A stretch of DNA of 64,000 nucleotides from Saccharina japonica (lineage: Eukaryota; Sar; Phaeophyceae; Laminariales; Laminariaceae), in contig MEHQ01000893.1 in NCBI GenBank assembly GCA_008828725.1, forward strand, positions 399,259 to 463,258, in the 5' to 3' direction. The notes under the pieces were generated by a model that was not told the origin of the DNA, did no database searches, and saw nothing but the letters and a program-made list of their open reading frames with translations. The translations under genes and the position numbers were made by a program. Below are positions 20,626 to 32,470 of this stretch, in pieces (position 1 is the stretch's first letter; each line of letters starts with the position of its first letter).

Positions 20626-23470
20626 ATAGGACCTACCGTACGCACAAAAACCTATATATTTACCTATGTTTACTAACACTATTTGGTTCTATTTACTATG
20701 GTCCCCCGAAGTATTACTAATACCAGTATTTAATAGTACTATCTGTAGTACTATAATAATAGTAACACTATCTGAAGATTTCTCCGTCTCTCTCGCGCAC
20801 CAGACGTACCGCCAGATCCCGATATATTGCAAGCTGCTACTTGAGGAAGGAGTCGCGCGACCGTCATAAATATTGAAAGTGAAAGAGTTCCTCGTGCCAT
20901 TATTTTTATTATGTTTCACCAACTCCGGACGGCGGCGGTGGAGGGCTGCAGTAGACCAACTGTGAACGGCAAACGGTGGCAGGAACCCACTGTACTCTGT
21001 ACCAACCACGGTGGCCAAGGTTGAACGGAAAAAAGGCGACGAGACTGCACGGTACATGCACCGAGAGGGTAACAGAAAATCACGGAAATCAAGCTCGGAG
21101 GACACGCAAAACGTCTGTGATCGTACCGTACCGGTAATCTAGTAGGGACAGCAAAATGGTGAAGGCCACGATGGCGGTGGCGACCACGGCTACCGTACAT
21201 CGACAAAAATATGGTAATGACACCCTGCGTGGCACTAACAAAACAAAATGGTGCCGTGCGTGTAGAGTCAGGGGTGTGATGCCTCTTGTTGACGGAGAGT
21301 GGTATATTTACATACCTGGTATATCACAACGATACTATATACGAAGTATGTACTGTTTGAGTATGTGAAATAAAAAGGGGGATTTTTTTCTAGTAGATAA
21401 TCGAACCGCGTCCCATTTAGGGCGGGGGGTTGTGATAAGGGGCTTTGCATCCTAGACGCATGCTTACTTTTCGTTTCGGCTCGGGAAAATCTCTGTAAAA
21501 TATTGGTGGGCTTTTCGTACCGTTGAAAGAAACATACTAAAAATAAGTAAAAACATCTACCAGGTACGTGCGAGTGCGAAACAAGAAAAAACATTTAGGG
21601 CGCTTTGGTACCTGGTACGTACGAGTGCGAGTAAATCATTGTACGTATACGCGTACAAAATGTGGGTAATTGAGAGTTTTTAGTAATTTCTTACATAGGT
21701 ACACCGGGTACACGCGAAGCTGAAACGCCCGCGCGTCGTCAAAGCGACGCCAGACCAAACCATCCAACATGCCGAATCAAGACACCGGCCAGTCTCTTCT
21801 CGAAGGTCGGCTTTCTAGGCATCGCACACCTCGAGATGGTGCCGGCTCGAAGAACCAGCATCAATATGAAGGGACGAGGAAAAAAAATGACTCCCTGCCA
21901 AACTCTCACCACCGATATTAGCTTCTAAGCCACAACTACATGGCGCCGGTTTCAGCACCACGACCCTCCCACACACCACATATCTGAGCGCGAGCGGTGT
22001 CGCGGAGATGCACAGGCTCAATAACTCCCATGGTGTAGAGGCTGCAGTGGGATCGAGTCATTGCGGCATTCTCCAAGAGGCTACGTACGTACGTGTATTC
22101 TTATTATTTTTTCACTTTCTACGAAACGCCACTCAAAAGGTCATGCAACTCCTGATGCCCATTCGAGCACCGTGGACCGCGCCATCTCCATAACGTCACT
22201 GAAACCTACGCGATGAGCCAATTTGGTTCTAGCGTGACCTGCCAAACGCACCGGCTTCTCAAAAATACTCTTGCTTTCTGAGGGCTGGATGGAGAGCCCA
22301 AAGCTATCTCGTCGGAAAACGATTACAGGCCGTCGCCACATTTTTTCCACACAAGACTACCAGAAAGCACAAATATTTCAGAGCAGTCATGCAAAAAAGA
22401 CGCTGATCACACTCGTACTTTCGACTGCTGCAGCCATGGTGCCGTAGGGCGAGATGACCAGAGATCACTTTCTCGGCCCAATTATGATGTGCGTGATCTG
22501 GTTGCAACCAGTGCGATATTGGGCTGTAATTCAGCAAGCATCGTGGCCAGTCGGCACGTGATTGGTCCCGGCGTCTGGCGGCATGATTTTTATTTTTTTT
22601 GTCGTAACCGAAGCAACTTTTGGTCGTATAAAAAAGAAAAAAAATACGGGGGTGGGGAAAAAACGAAGACTCCCAGTAAGGCCGCGGGACTTTTGTTTTG
22701 CCCATCCCCTCTTTTTCATTTTTTTTGGTAATAGGTATAGGTTTCAGAGTAGGCTTATTTCCCCCCCGATCCCCGATATATAATTAAAATCCTCGATCTC
22801 ACAGCAGTGTTTTTTTTTTTTTTTTCAATATATATATATCTATTATATATAGTTCGTCTGATGCCCAAAAAACAATACTTTAATCAAGTGATCTTTGATG
22901 CCCAATTTATCATAGCAACTTAGAGTGGAGAAAATGCAAAAAAAAAAAACTCCCACACACATTCAAAACGCACGCTTCTCCCTACGCCGGCATGCCCGGC
23001 ACCGCCGTCTTCTTACGTCGCAGGTTGGCATACTGAAGTACAACTCGTACGTACGTGCGCCGTGCTTGTCGTCGTGGCCACAGCGATTCGCGGCTGCTCT
23101 ACGTACGTACGAGTATTGCAGCAGTGCGGTTGCTACTTTGAATCTTTGCTGAGATTGTATCGTTCATCCTCGCTCTGGTCGTACTCGTATCATATGATAC
23201 GTACGTCGCCTTCTGTCACCGTGCGCGACGAAAGCACCACTGCTTTAAAAACGGACGGGATCTCTGAAGGCCCCTAAATAACACCCCCTCCTCCTCTGCT
23301 CGTGTCGAAAGCCGTCCCGAGTTCGCGAAGCTTGGTCATGTTGCATGGCCTATACTTACCAGGTACCAGGGGTGGTGCTGGGGAAAACAGGCATACGTAT
23401 CCCACCCCATACCAGGTACCAGATACCAGGTACCAGAGAGCACCAACAACCATCCTCAAGTCAAGCACCG

Positions 23471-23546
23471 CCACCACCACCACCACCACCACCACCAGCT
23501 GAGCACCAGCAGCAGCACACTTGTCGATGGTGGTGGTGGTGGTGGT
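23471..23546. repeat. CCA/TGG triplet hairpin
   Basis: A (CCA)n run at 23471-23497 and a (TGG)n run at 23527-23546 flank a spacer with CAGCTGAGCACCAGCAGCAG. The two runs are complementary. The CCA plus spacer segment recurs in direct orientation at 23762-23797. Confidence 0.8.
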
Positions 23547-24299
23547 TGTATTTCCTGGTTTGGTTTTGAAACAAATCTCGATCACTCGCCGATGGCAAGA
23601 AATAGACCATTTTTCAGATTTGACATCGATCTACCTGCTGTACAAATCCAACGACTGCTTCATGAAATCTAAACGAGGCGCACTCGTTTAGAGCGCTCCG
23701 ACCCACTCTTGGGTCACAGTGTTCAAACACTCCATTCCCCATGCGATAGCATCGACGCGGCCACCACCACCACCAGCTGAGCACCAGCAGCAGCACACAC
23801 TTCTACTGCTGTACGACGTACGTACACATCCAGCAATCAATCAACAATGCTGCAGAGTAGTATTTATGCCCTATTCTATTTTTCACGAAAAAAACGGCAT
23901 GCATGCACGAGTCAAATGATCTCGATCATCAACACAGCCAGTCTCGCGAGCGATTTTGCAAGCCCCTTCCGCGATGACCGCGAGACAACCGACAACAACA
24001 AACAACGTGCTCTCAGGAAGCAGCCAGCCCCCCGCATTGAGTCGGAGTCAATCCCCATCGTTTCTATTTTCTTCGCCATTATTTGTATTCCTTCGCCGTC
24101 AATTTGTTTCCTATTTATTCCTATTATTATATTTATTTTGACCCTCTATCATCTCCATAACTACTTGCTTCAATCTGGCCCTACCGCCGTGGGGGCGGGA
24201 GGGCCACTTATTCCCTATTATATATATATTTATAGTCAAGTGTTCGGTACGGAGACGCCTCGGTCATTGTCGGCAAGGTAATGAAATATGGGCATTGTT

Positions 24300-24980
24300 T
24301 GTTTTTGACTGCAAGCGGTAACGAGACATCTTGGAAAGTATGGTCGGTGACGAGACACCCCGGTGATTTGAGTCGGCAACAGATTCCAGGTACACGACGG
24401 CAATTCAACGGACACCGCGGTGATACGATGGTAAAACGCGGCTATACGACGGTAATCACAAAAAAATATAACCGGCATCGCGATCGTATATATAGGGGGA
24501 ATTCGCGGTACTTTGACGGTAATCACGGTAGCACACTATATTAGAAAAAAAAAACCAACAACAACAGCTACCGGACACGATAGCACACTATATATTGAAA
24601 AAAAAAAAAAAAAAAAACGACAGCTGTGAGATCGAGAATTTCGTCGAAACTCATCTTTACAAGCTGCGTGGGATACTTCGATCGCGCGAACTACGGGGTT
24701 ATATATACCGGACCTCCCGAAAGAGAGAGAGAGCCCTAAACAAACTCAGCCTGATATTTCAGGGAAAGTAAGAAATTTGGGAGCGGTTATACGAGGCTAG
24801 TGGCGGAGATTTTACCCTTTTCGTCGAAGCACTCTGGTCTGGGCCAGTACCCGGGTTTCATGCTTTGGCGCCGGCACAGGTGTATGACGACTATCGCGCC
24901 GGTAATCGCGGTGTTACGGCAAGTATCGCGGTATATGACGAATGTGGCGGAAGCATGATGGTAATCTCGGGGATGCGACG
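24300..24980. repeat. Degenerate short tandem repeats based on CGGTAATC
   Basis: Words such as CGGTGATT, CGGTGATACGA, ACGACGGTAATCAC, GACGGTAATCACGG (24380-24535) and CCGGTAATCGCGGTG, TATCGCGGTATATGACG (24885-24945) recur about every 14-18 bases. An A-run region separates the two clusters. Confidence 0.5.
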
Positions 24981-25511
24981 TCAAACGCAGAAATAAACAC
25001 GGCAAAGGGGCTGGGGAGACAAGAGAAAATGGGAGAAGGTGCAAAGGGCAAAAACTAAACTAAAAGAAACGGCAGTGACGATCCCACATCTCAGAAGGCG
25101 AGCGGGTAGCATCGGAAATGCCTTCTCAGGGGGGTTAGGACCCCAAAAAACAATACGGCTTGTCTAGAAGCAGCCTTAGTCCTTATGTGTACGACCGGAT
25201 ATCATACAATAAATTGTCAGCGCTCACAGTGGGCGGCAATATGCTTCTTCTAACGGACGCAGGACACACGACAAAGGCGAAACATGAAACCCCTAGGGGG
25301 AGTTAAAATGGTGTGGATGCCGTACTTCGTTTAACTACAATACCAGGCGTACGAAGTACCAGGTACATTCTCAAGCGTGCCCGCTATCGGCCTGTCTGCT
25401 GCAGAACGGATGATATTATAGCTCTGATACGCCCAATGACCAATGTAAACGGAACTGCAACCTGTCGCAAAAGGAACTTACCGATCTGCCCGGATGTGTG
25501 TCTACGTCGGG

Positions 25512-27254
25512 TCACACCGGCTGCACCAGGTCCATGATAAAGCTCTCGCATCCCGGAAAGTACATGTTGACGGCCTCACCGAAGGCCTCTGCATCGGTTT
25601 CCTTGACAAGCACTCCGCCTGGCAGGATGCCGCCGCTCTCCTTCTCCCCCCCCCCTTCCTTCCGTTTCCCGCTTGCCGCGCCCCGACTCCACGAGGCACG
25701 TTTCCTCATCCGCAGCACGTCGAGGATCTTGGAGAAGCAGGTCGGGCTGCAGTCGATCAACCGCCCCCCGTGTTCGTCCTTGTCTTTGTCGGTGGCTGGC
25801 CACCTGTCTTCGTTGAACATGGCGCCGAGGGCGGAGCGCGGGCAAGCCTGCAGCGTGGAGCGCAGTGTTGTCATTCTCACCCCACGTACATTGAGCTCCA
25901 CGACGGCATCTCGTTCGCCCGCCGCCACGCTTGGGCCGTAGACGGTTTCGAGGGCGTCAACAGCAGCGGATACCCTTGCCCCTGCCGCTTTCATCTCCTC
26001 TACCGCATGATCGAGGACCACCTTCTCCTCCATGAGCGAGCTTGCGATCGACCGGCCGAAAAAATCGATGTCGCGGACTTCCGCATTGGTCAAGACATTG
26101 CCGCCTGGTTCTGTGATGCTGGGCGCGGTGGTCGTGGGTGGAGCTGACGTCGAGTAGCGGTAGACCTCAATATCAACTACCTTTTTTCCGTTCAAGGCCA
26201 AGAACGGGGAATCCTCCTCGATATCAAATGTCTCCCGTCCAGCCTTCAAGCTGCACACCCCCGTTTCCTCGTCCAGCCGCGTAAACAAATCATTCCCACC
26301 GACGCGAGCACCACTGTTGTTATTGATCGTGAAACTCTTGCTCCGACGTCCAGGGTTGGGGTTCCACTTGATGGGCTTGCTCGGATTATTTCGGGTGGCA
26401 CTGCCGTCCTTGAGCATGAACACAAACGTCTCTTCTGAAAAGCTGTAATTCGTACCGGTACCCCAAGGAATAGCAGAGTAGGCCCCAACAACGCTGTCGT
26501 CGTCGTTTCCCTCGCCCGAACTCACCCGAATGAGGGAAACCGTGTCAGGGCTGCCTTCGTTGCATCTAGATTTGAAGGACTCAGTGTCGAAACCGTCCCG
26601 CGTCGCGCGGTAGAGGAGCGTCATTTCGTCCGTGGAGCCCCCAACCCACTCCCGAATCTTCGCACCAAGGGGAGCGAGTTCAAACGGCTCCAATATGGTG
26701 CTGCCTCCACTCACGTTCAAGTATTTAGGATGCGTCGGCACATATCCCGGCAGTCCCATCACGTGTGCGGTGTACATAAGGCACGGTGCCTCGTCAATAG
26801 CCACCGCCGAGCGCGACACACTTTCCGGCAGCCCCAGCGCAACTGAGCTCGAACGGCCAGTAAGAATCGCGTGAATGATGTGCTTGATGCACGCAGGGGA
26901 CTCGTCAAGCACGATGCGGCCGTCTGAATCTCGGGGGATCCGCTCCTCGCCCCAAATCCCCTCGAACAAGGCGCCCAGGGTTGAATCTTCGAACCCCTCA
27001 GTCTCCGCCAGAAGGTGCCAGCACACGGTAACGTTCGAGCCGCCGACATTCAGTTTAACCGCGCCTTTGTCACTGGTTCGGGGGCTGAGACCCAACTTTG
27101 TCATGCGCTCGCTGTGTGCATCCCACCCTTCGTTAAGCTGCCCCCACGACCTGTCCATGACCGACCTCCTGTGCTGTAGGAGTCGCACCACCGGCTGAGC
27201 GTACTCATCTGCTGACTTCGGGAATGCATCCCGCATGTTCAAACGCCGATGCAT
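25512..27254 (-). CDS. BTB(T1)-TLDc-BTB(T1) protein 2
   Basis: An intact, intronless ORF of 580 residues from the conserved start (MHRRLNMRDAFPKS). An in-frame ATG at 27305 would add 17 residues, but that extension is not conserved. Order: helix; T1-like BTB1 at about 64-172 (AVKLNVGGSNVTVCWHLL, LDESPACIKHII); TLDc at about 190-375 (LLYRATRDGFDTESF, DDSVVGAYSAIPWG, ETFVFMLKDGS, VVDIEVYRYS); helix; T1 BTB2 at 450-521; a glycine/glutamate/lysine linker; then EAVNMYFPGCESFIMDLVQ. It is closer to gene 1 at the N-terminus but shares the FDIEEDSPFLAL segment of the TLDc end with genes 3 and 4. It is a plausible oligomeric adaptor. Partner and pathway are not visible. Confidence 0.9.
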   Translation of the reverse strand: MHRRLNMRDAFPKSADEYAQPVVRLLQHRRSVMDRSWGQLNEGWDAHSERMTKLGLSPRTSDKGAVKLNVGGSNVTVCWHLLAETEGFEDSTLGALFEGIWGEERIPRDSDGRIVLDESPACIKHIIHAILTGRSSSVALGLPESVSRSAVAIDEAPCLMYTAHVMGLPGYVPTHPKYLNVSGGSTILEPFELAPLGAKIREWVGGSTDEMTLLYRATRDGFDTESFKSRCNEGSPDTVSLIRVSSGEGNDDDSVVGAYSAIPWGTGTNYSFSEETFVFMLKDGSATRNNPSKPIKWNPNPGRRSKSFTINNNSGARVGGNDLFTRLDEETGVCSLKAGRETFDIEEDSPFLALNGKKVVDIEVYRYSTSAPPTTTAPSITEPGGNVLTNAEVRDIDFFGRSIASSLMEEKVVLDHAVEEMKAAGARVSAAVDALETVYGPSVAAGERDAVVELNVRGVRMTTLRSTLQACPRSALGAMFNEDRWPATDKDKDEHGGRLIDCSPTCFSKILDVLRMRKRASWSRGAASGKRKEGGGEKESGGILPGGVLVKETDAEAFGEAVNMYFPGCESFIMDLVQPV

Positions 27255-27700
27255 TGTTGTCCTTGTTCGGCGCTGCTTGTCTCGTTGCATGCTCGTACAT
27301 ACCATGATACCTCTGGTCGTAGTTTGAACAGCAAGCCGTGTTGGAAACCGCGCCCAGAGAGTAATGGCCCGACTCCACCCTCAATCCCAAGCCTCCGGCA
27401 GCTAATGGGGTGAGGGTCGACGCGCTCTTTTCTAGACGGTTCTCCTTGTTTGACGAATCAATGCGCAATACGCTGCTGGCACCGACAAAAAGGGTGACCG
27501 ACTGCCTGAATTGAATGCCTGAATCGTCAAACAAGGAGAATCGTAACGCCTCTAGAACCAATCGAAACCCCGATTCAACAAAAATGGAGGGGGATGACCA
27601 TATATACTCGTATTGTTCCTCGCTTCTCCCGGGCTTCAGCGCTGTGGACTTATCGGGGAAGCTCACGGCGTGAGTCTATATGCTGCCCCGTAGCCTTGTA
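27255..27700 (-). promoter_or_regulatory. Conserved leader/promoter region of gene 2
   Basis: Shares with the other paralogs GTTGGAAACCGCGCCCAGAG (27338-27357), AACGCCTCTAGAACCAATCG (27545-27564, 291 bp from the start codon) and the GGGCTTCAGCGCTGTGGACT block near 27633. These are the only strongly conserved non-coding words close to the genes. Function is inferred. Confidence 0.5.
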
Positions 27701-28470
27701 ATAGCTGGATTAGCAATGCATCCCGATTTCCAACAAAGCAAGGATGTGAATTATCACTGCTTGCATCGGAGATTCGGGCAAGACATGTTCCTGGTTCTCG
27801 GGATGTGAGACAGAGCACAACTTATTGGCGTCATGCAAGGTAGCACAGCAGCAGCGCCGTGGTGCTGTGTGCTGTGTGGTCTGCTGCACCTGTGTTGTCC
27901 CTTTTCTGCGACGATACCTTCTAGAGCCCAAGCCATCATTGTGTTGGCACCGAGACTGTGGCGTATTATAGGCACATGTCAAAGGCCGAGAGTCGAGAGG
28001 GGTGAGAAGGCGAGGAGAGCGAAATCTTCAAGCTAGACCTCAGCGCTTGCAAGGTGAGGTTGCCAGGATGCCCCCTCTTGTGACTTGTGAGTAGGGTATC
28101 AAATTACTGTACGAGGCATCAACCAGGTACCTGGCACAGCAGTACATAGGTTTACAGGTACAGGTGATAAATACGGTAATGTATTGGCTAGAGCCCAAGC
28201 CATCATTGTGTTGGCACCGAGACTGTGGCGTATTATAGGCACATGTCAAAGGCCGAGAGTCGAGAGGGGTGAGAAGGCGAGCGAAAACTTCAAGCTAGAC
28301 CTCAGCGCTTGCAAGGTGAGGTTGCCAGGATGCCCCCTCTTGTGACTTGTGAGTAGGGTATCAAATTACTGTACGAGGCATCAACCAGGTACCTGGCACA
28401 GCAGTACATAGGTTTACAGGTACAGGTGATAAATACGGTAATGTATTGGAACAACCAAGACTAGGTACGC
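27701..28470. repeat. Tandem duplication of about 268 bp (27922-28189 and 28190-28449)
   Basis: The segment starting AGAGCCCAAGCCATCATTGT and ending AATACGGTAATGTATTGG occurs twice in direct orientation. The second copy is about 9 bp shorter near GCGAAAACTTC. The rest is identical by eye, so the duplication is recent. 27700-27920 matches the equivalent flanks of U1 (7450-7500) and U3 (44400-44560). No gene. Confidence 0.85.
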
Positions 28471-30459
28471 CTGTTCTGTGAGCGAATTGCTCATCAGTCA
28501 TGTACCAGGTATATCTGTATCAATTACAGCAGTACGTATGTACCAGGCACAGCACGACAACAGCAGAGGCGGGTCTAGGAGTGAAGGGTTTGGGCACATT
28601 GGCGAGCTTTACGCAGGAAAACGTGCATGCGTTCTTTTTATTTTTGTATCACCTTCCAGCTATGACATGTACGAATCGCGCTCGGAGACCCGCTGGACAA
28701 GATGTGCAAAGGTCGTCGGAATACCGGTACCAGTACCAGTCCTGGCGACCCTGTCAAATGACCCACCAGCACCAGCCATTTTGGAGGACCCTGTCCCGAG
28801 GGTACCAGGAGCTGAAATGACATCGTTTTCGCCAGTCCCGAAGATACTAATACTAGGAGCTGAAATGACTGAGTCCTCGCCAATCCCAAGGATACCAGGA
28901 GGTAAAATAACGGACACTGGGAGGACTACAGTAGTACTGTGACGATCTTTGACGCACTGTAGTCACCGGTGTCTTCCCCTCTCCCCTCGTTACATGCCTC
29001 TATGTTCATCGCACAGAGGGTTCAGCATTCCCGCATTATAACATTCCCACATTCCCACTGCTCGTCGATTTTCATCGAACCTTAACCTTGTCAACTAACT
29101 CGCGCGTTCAGCGGTGATACGTACTGCTTGCACTTCGCCCTCGAAATGTGCCACGACCAACGAAAGCTTAGCTGTGGTACACTATTACCCCCCCTATTTA
29201 CGGGACCCCGTGTACGGCGACAAAAAACACGACGAGTGCGCGATCGATCTTTTCACGCGTCTAGGAAAACCGTGCATCGGCTGCTGCTGCTGCAGCAGTA
29301 AACGAGTACATCAGCATCAGCATGCCGCCTGTGCCCGTGTCTTGTTACAGCTCCTCACATTGGAGTTCGAACACATCCCCTATCCCCAAACCCTGGAAGC
29401 CAGGACTGCTTCGTTTGACCGATACAACAGTAGTAGTGCCGGTTGCCGTTATAGTGCCGGTATGCGCCAGCCATGAATACCGGCACTATATACTCCACAC
29501 ACTACTCCGCGCGTTACCCCACACACGGGTGAATCTCATCTGTGCCAAGCGATTCCACGGGCACTCTGGCGGGCAATCGGCACTGAAGAGGGACCAAAGC
29601 TACTACTGTACTGCAATCGGCATTGTTTTCGACATATTTTCTTTCTGGAGCCCCGAAGGAGTTAATGCATTATCGTTCATTGTACCTGCTGGTGGTACAG
29701 CCAGGCCTGGGAGTGGAGGGCGATGTTGTCCCATGAAAAACAAGGCGGGCTATTCGCAACTATAAATAAAATAGATCAAGGCATAACATAGAAATATGGA
29801 GTACAGGGAAATCGATTGTGTTGCCCCCGCCCAAACTACCTGGTTTTAGACTAGTTGTTTATAAAACTGCCGAACTCTCACCTGAAAAATGCTCGGTGTG
29901 TGGAATGCGAGCTGGGTATTCCCACTTGACGGGCACCTGTCAGTGGTTCATACAAGTACACAGACAGGATGGTCTCTCAACTGTTAATAGTAGAAAATTG
30001 AGTCTTACAGAGCCTAAAATATTATTGAAAATATGTATTATACGTAGTGTTTATAGGCCCTCTGTGTGAGCTTGGATCCCATGAGAACCGCGCTGGGATT
30101 CGATGCACACATACAAGTAAACCCTCGCTCAAATCCACTCCGTAGCCGACCGGAAATTTCCATCAACAAATCGTGACATATTGCGAGTCAGCTTTCGTCG
30201 ACCACGAAATACGAACTAATGGAAATTTAAATATTTCGATTTATGTATTTTTACTGAAGTAGCCGAAGGAAGAGGAACCAAATATATATGATTAACGCGG
30301 TCTAAGGCAGCAGAGACGGTTGAGTACTTGCGAACGTACAGGTACCAGGCAAGCACCATGTCGAGCGTCCGCAGTCGCACGTTACGTGGTCGCCGTGTGA
30401 TCGCGGCGGCCTCGAGGCGATGGAAGGCATTCGTGGCCTGGCAAATCCAAATACTTGAG
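28471..30459. other. Non-coding U2 right flank, with a SINE fragment
   Basis: The only element identified is an inverted SINE fragment at about 29010-29125 (GCTCGTCGATTTTCATCGAA, complementary to SINE copy 1 at 20434-20453). GGTACCAGTACCAG-type palindromes cluster at 28721-28745. The ORF at 28478-28942 has no recognisable domain and no counterpart elsewhere in the array. Confidence 0.4.
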
Positions 30460-30739
30460 GATGCATGCTACGGTAGAGGTTCACCTTTTTTTTATTTTTC
30501 TGAACCTCCTCATTTGAGGAGCCTCTATGCTTCACCAAAAAAACTGATTTTGGAGGAAAGTAGAAGTGCTACGTACCCGATGGACAATCCCCACGGCCTG
30601 ACTGTACTGACTGTACAATGAAAAACATTGAAACCCCCTGACTGAACAAACCGACGAGTTTGGATTAAGGAGCCCGATTATTCAGAAAAACAAAACAGCC
30701 AAAAAGTGCTACCACCTCCATCGTACTTAGCTCGCGTCC
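30460..30739 (+). mobile_element. MITE-1 copy
   Basis: The left end is GATGCATGCTACGGTAGAGG and the right end CCTCCATCGTACTTAGCTCG, more decayed. The interior keeps CTGATTTTGGAGGAAAG, GGATTAAGGAGCCCG and CAGCCAAAAAGTGCTAC. Confidence 0.7.
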
Positions 30740-32221
30740 GAGGCTACCATAGATAACGCAGAAGCATCCCGGAGCAGATCGTCAGTGACAAAGGAAGGTA
30801 CCACTCGTTTTTGAACAAGTCCTAAGTCGCGAGCTGCACGTACTGTGGCCTTCGCCAATACCCAAGCTCCGCTGCGCCCACATCAGCAGCAGCAGCAGCA
30901 GCAACAGCAGTAGCAGCAGCAGTAGCTCGCGCGTCATCAAGATCCAATGCGGACTGCCTCGGAGGAACCGCAAGTGGCACTGACCGTAGCAGGCACAGGA
31001 CTTCGACGAAACCTTATCGCGTACCTGGAAGAGCACCGGAAAGGCTGAGTTCGGCAGCTGGCTTGTGTGTCTTCATTTTGAGCAGCCAGCCTCAGCTTGA
31101 AAAGTGCCCAATGGAGGGCCTGCATTGGCATGGTGTCGGCCATCACAGTAGTCCGCTCACCCATCCGTGTGTACGCCGCTGCTCTGCGCTCTGAGCATAC
31201 GGTAGCGTAACGTCACTTTTTGACGTGGGATGTGCTGGGCAGAAGACGGGATACGGGGCGAGACAGGGGAGCGGACAGAGCCGCAAGCAAGGTCCAGCAA
31301 AACAACCCCCCTTTGCAAACGCAATGACAAACGAAAACAAATGTACAATGCACCATGCCTAGACATGTAGACGGCGCGCAGAAGAGAGATACATGGTCGG
31401 TATTCTCGTGCAGCAGATTGAAGATTCGATGTCCCCTGGTTTGAGGAACCCACCTGCTCCTGTAGTTCCTCCTTCAAAATATCCCAACCCCCTTTCCCAA
31501 AGACTACTGCGTCTGCATCAAAACTACTGCTCCATGAACTTCATGAAAAAGGTTACCTTAGTGTCGATTTTTACGAACCGTGTAACGAAAAAAAAACGGC
31601 CTGGGTAAACACACATCCTGTGGAGTCAGCCACGGTATTTAGCCCATGTTTTATCGTGGTGGCACCCCACCGTTTCTTACTGGCCGTCCTCGCTACCCTT
31701 GTTCTCGCTGCAGGCGGAATCTATCGGCCGTGCGAGGGCATAATAGGCGGTCAGAAATGCAGCGCAGGATAGGGAGGCTGGGCGAGAGAGCGTGGCTGCG
31801 GCAGCAGCGGAACGGGTGAGAAAGAACGGCTCCGTAGAACGTGCACGTACGTGCCGGGCTATTCGAATTTGCACGTACTTTCAATACGGTTATATGTATG
31901 GCAGGAGTTGTTTTAGATATGTATGGCCTACATGGGTACCAAATGGGATCGAGGTGCCAGGTGGGCCTCCGGCGGCTCCTGCGGAGGGCTGATTATATTT
32001 CTGCACCTTGTGGGTGGGAGCAGGGTGCCAAATGGGATCAGATCCGGGTGGGATCAGGTCCGGGTGGGAGCAAGGGTAAAGATGGGGCAAAAGTACGTGC
32101 AGATCCGAACAGCCCAGCACGTACGTGCAATTATACGGCTGGTGGAGAAAGAAGGGCACCAGCTACAGTTGTGGTGAGGTGACTATCATATCTCGCTGAC
32201 AACCCTGCCAGTTTGCCTGGA
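30740..32221. other. U2 right flank, conserved with U3 and U1, non-coding
   Basis: 31340-31610 aligns with U3 47980-48240 (ATGCACCATGCCTAGACA, GCAGCAGATTGA, TTTACGAACCGTGTAAC). 31720-31830 aligns with U1 8180-8280 and U3 48390-48480. A CAG-rich run at 30884-30925 is interrupted by TAG and CAA. 32010-32070 carries GGGTGGGATCAG-type repeats. No gene recognised. Confidence 0.45.
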
Positions 32222-32470
32222 CTAAGGGTGGTTATTATCGAGCATCTTTTTTCCAATAATTCCATTTTTTTCCAAGAAAAACAAGAAAAACAAGAAAAAC
32301 AGGATTTATTTGGAAATTTTGGAATTTTAACAGAGGGAAAAATATTTGGAAGGCTTCGCATTCCAATATTTGGAAATTATTTTTGGAAAAATATGGAAAT
32401 ACTAAAAATTGCGCGAAACATTTATTTGGAAATTTTGGAGAAAAAGTTGCTCGATAAGAACGACCCTAAG
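32222..32470. mobile_element. Fold-back MITE with TAA-type target
   Basis: The ends CTAAGGGTGGTTATTATCGA and CGATAAGAACGACCCTAAG are inverted repeats, and the AT-rich interior (TTTGGAAATTTTGGAA) is self-complementary. The corresponding sites in U1 (near 8510) and U3 (near 48690, CCTGGACTTAAT) lack it, so it inserted only in U2, at a TTAA/TAA. Its ends and target resemble PIF/Harbinger MITEs. Confidence 0.6.

Larger units (their letters stand above)
20640..25511. other. U2 spacer left of BTB-TLDc gene 2, mostly unique
   Basis: No credible gene. 20900-21230 resembles 2680-2830 and 39030-39620 (a TGCACGGTACATGCACCGAG-like word and TGACACCCTGCGTGG). The rest holds low-complexity DNA: A/T runs at 22808-22850 and 24599-24617, a TACGTACG-rich stretch at 23041-23210, triplet repeats at 23471-23546, and degenerate CGGTAATC repeats at 24300-24540 and 24880-24980. 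The ORFs here (up to 144 codons) show no family resemblance and no counterpart in other units. Confidence 0.45.

Noticed and set aside
22304-22731. Overlapping ORFs of 60-133 codons on both strands
   Set aside because: Low-complexity A/T runs, no family resemblance, no copy in other units.
23847-24281. 144-codon ORF with a hydrophobic stretch
   Set aside because: The hydrophobic part comes from a T-rich stretch. No homologue in U1, U3 or U4 and no recognisable domain.
28478-28942. 154-codon ORF with proline/valine repeats
   Set aside because: The repeats derive from GGTACCAG-type DNA palindromes. No conservation between units.
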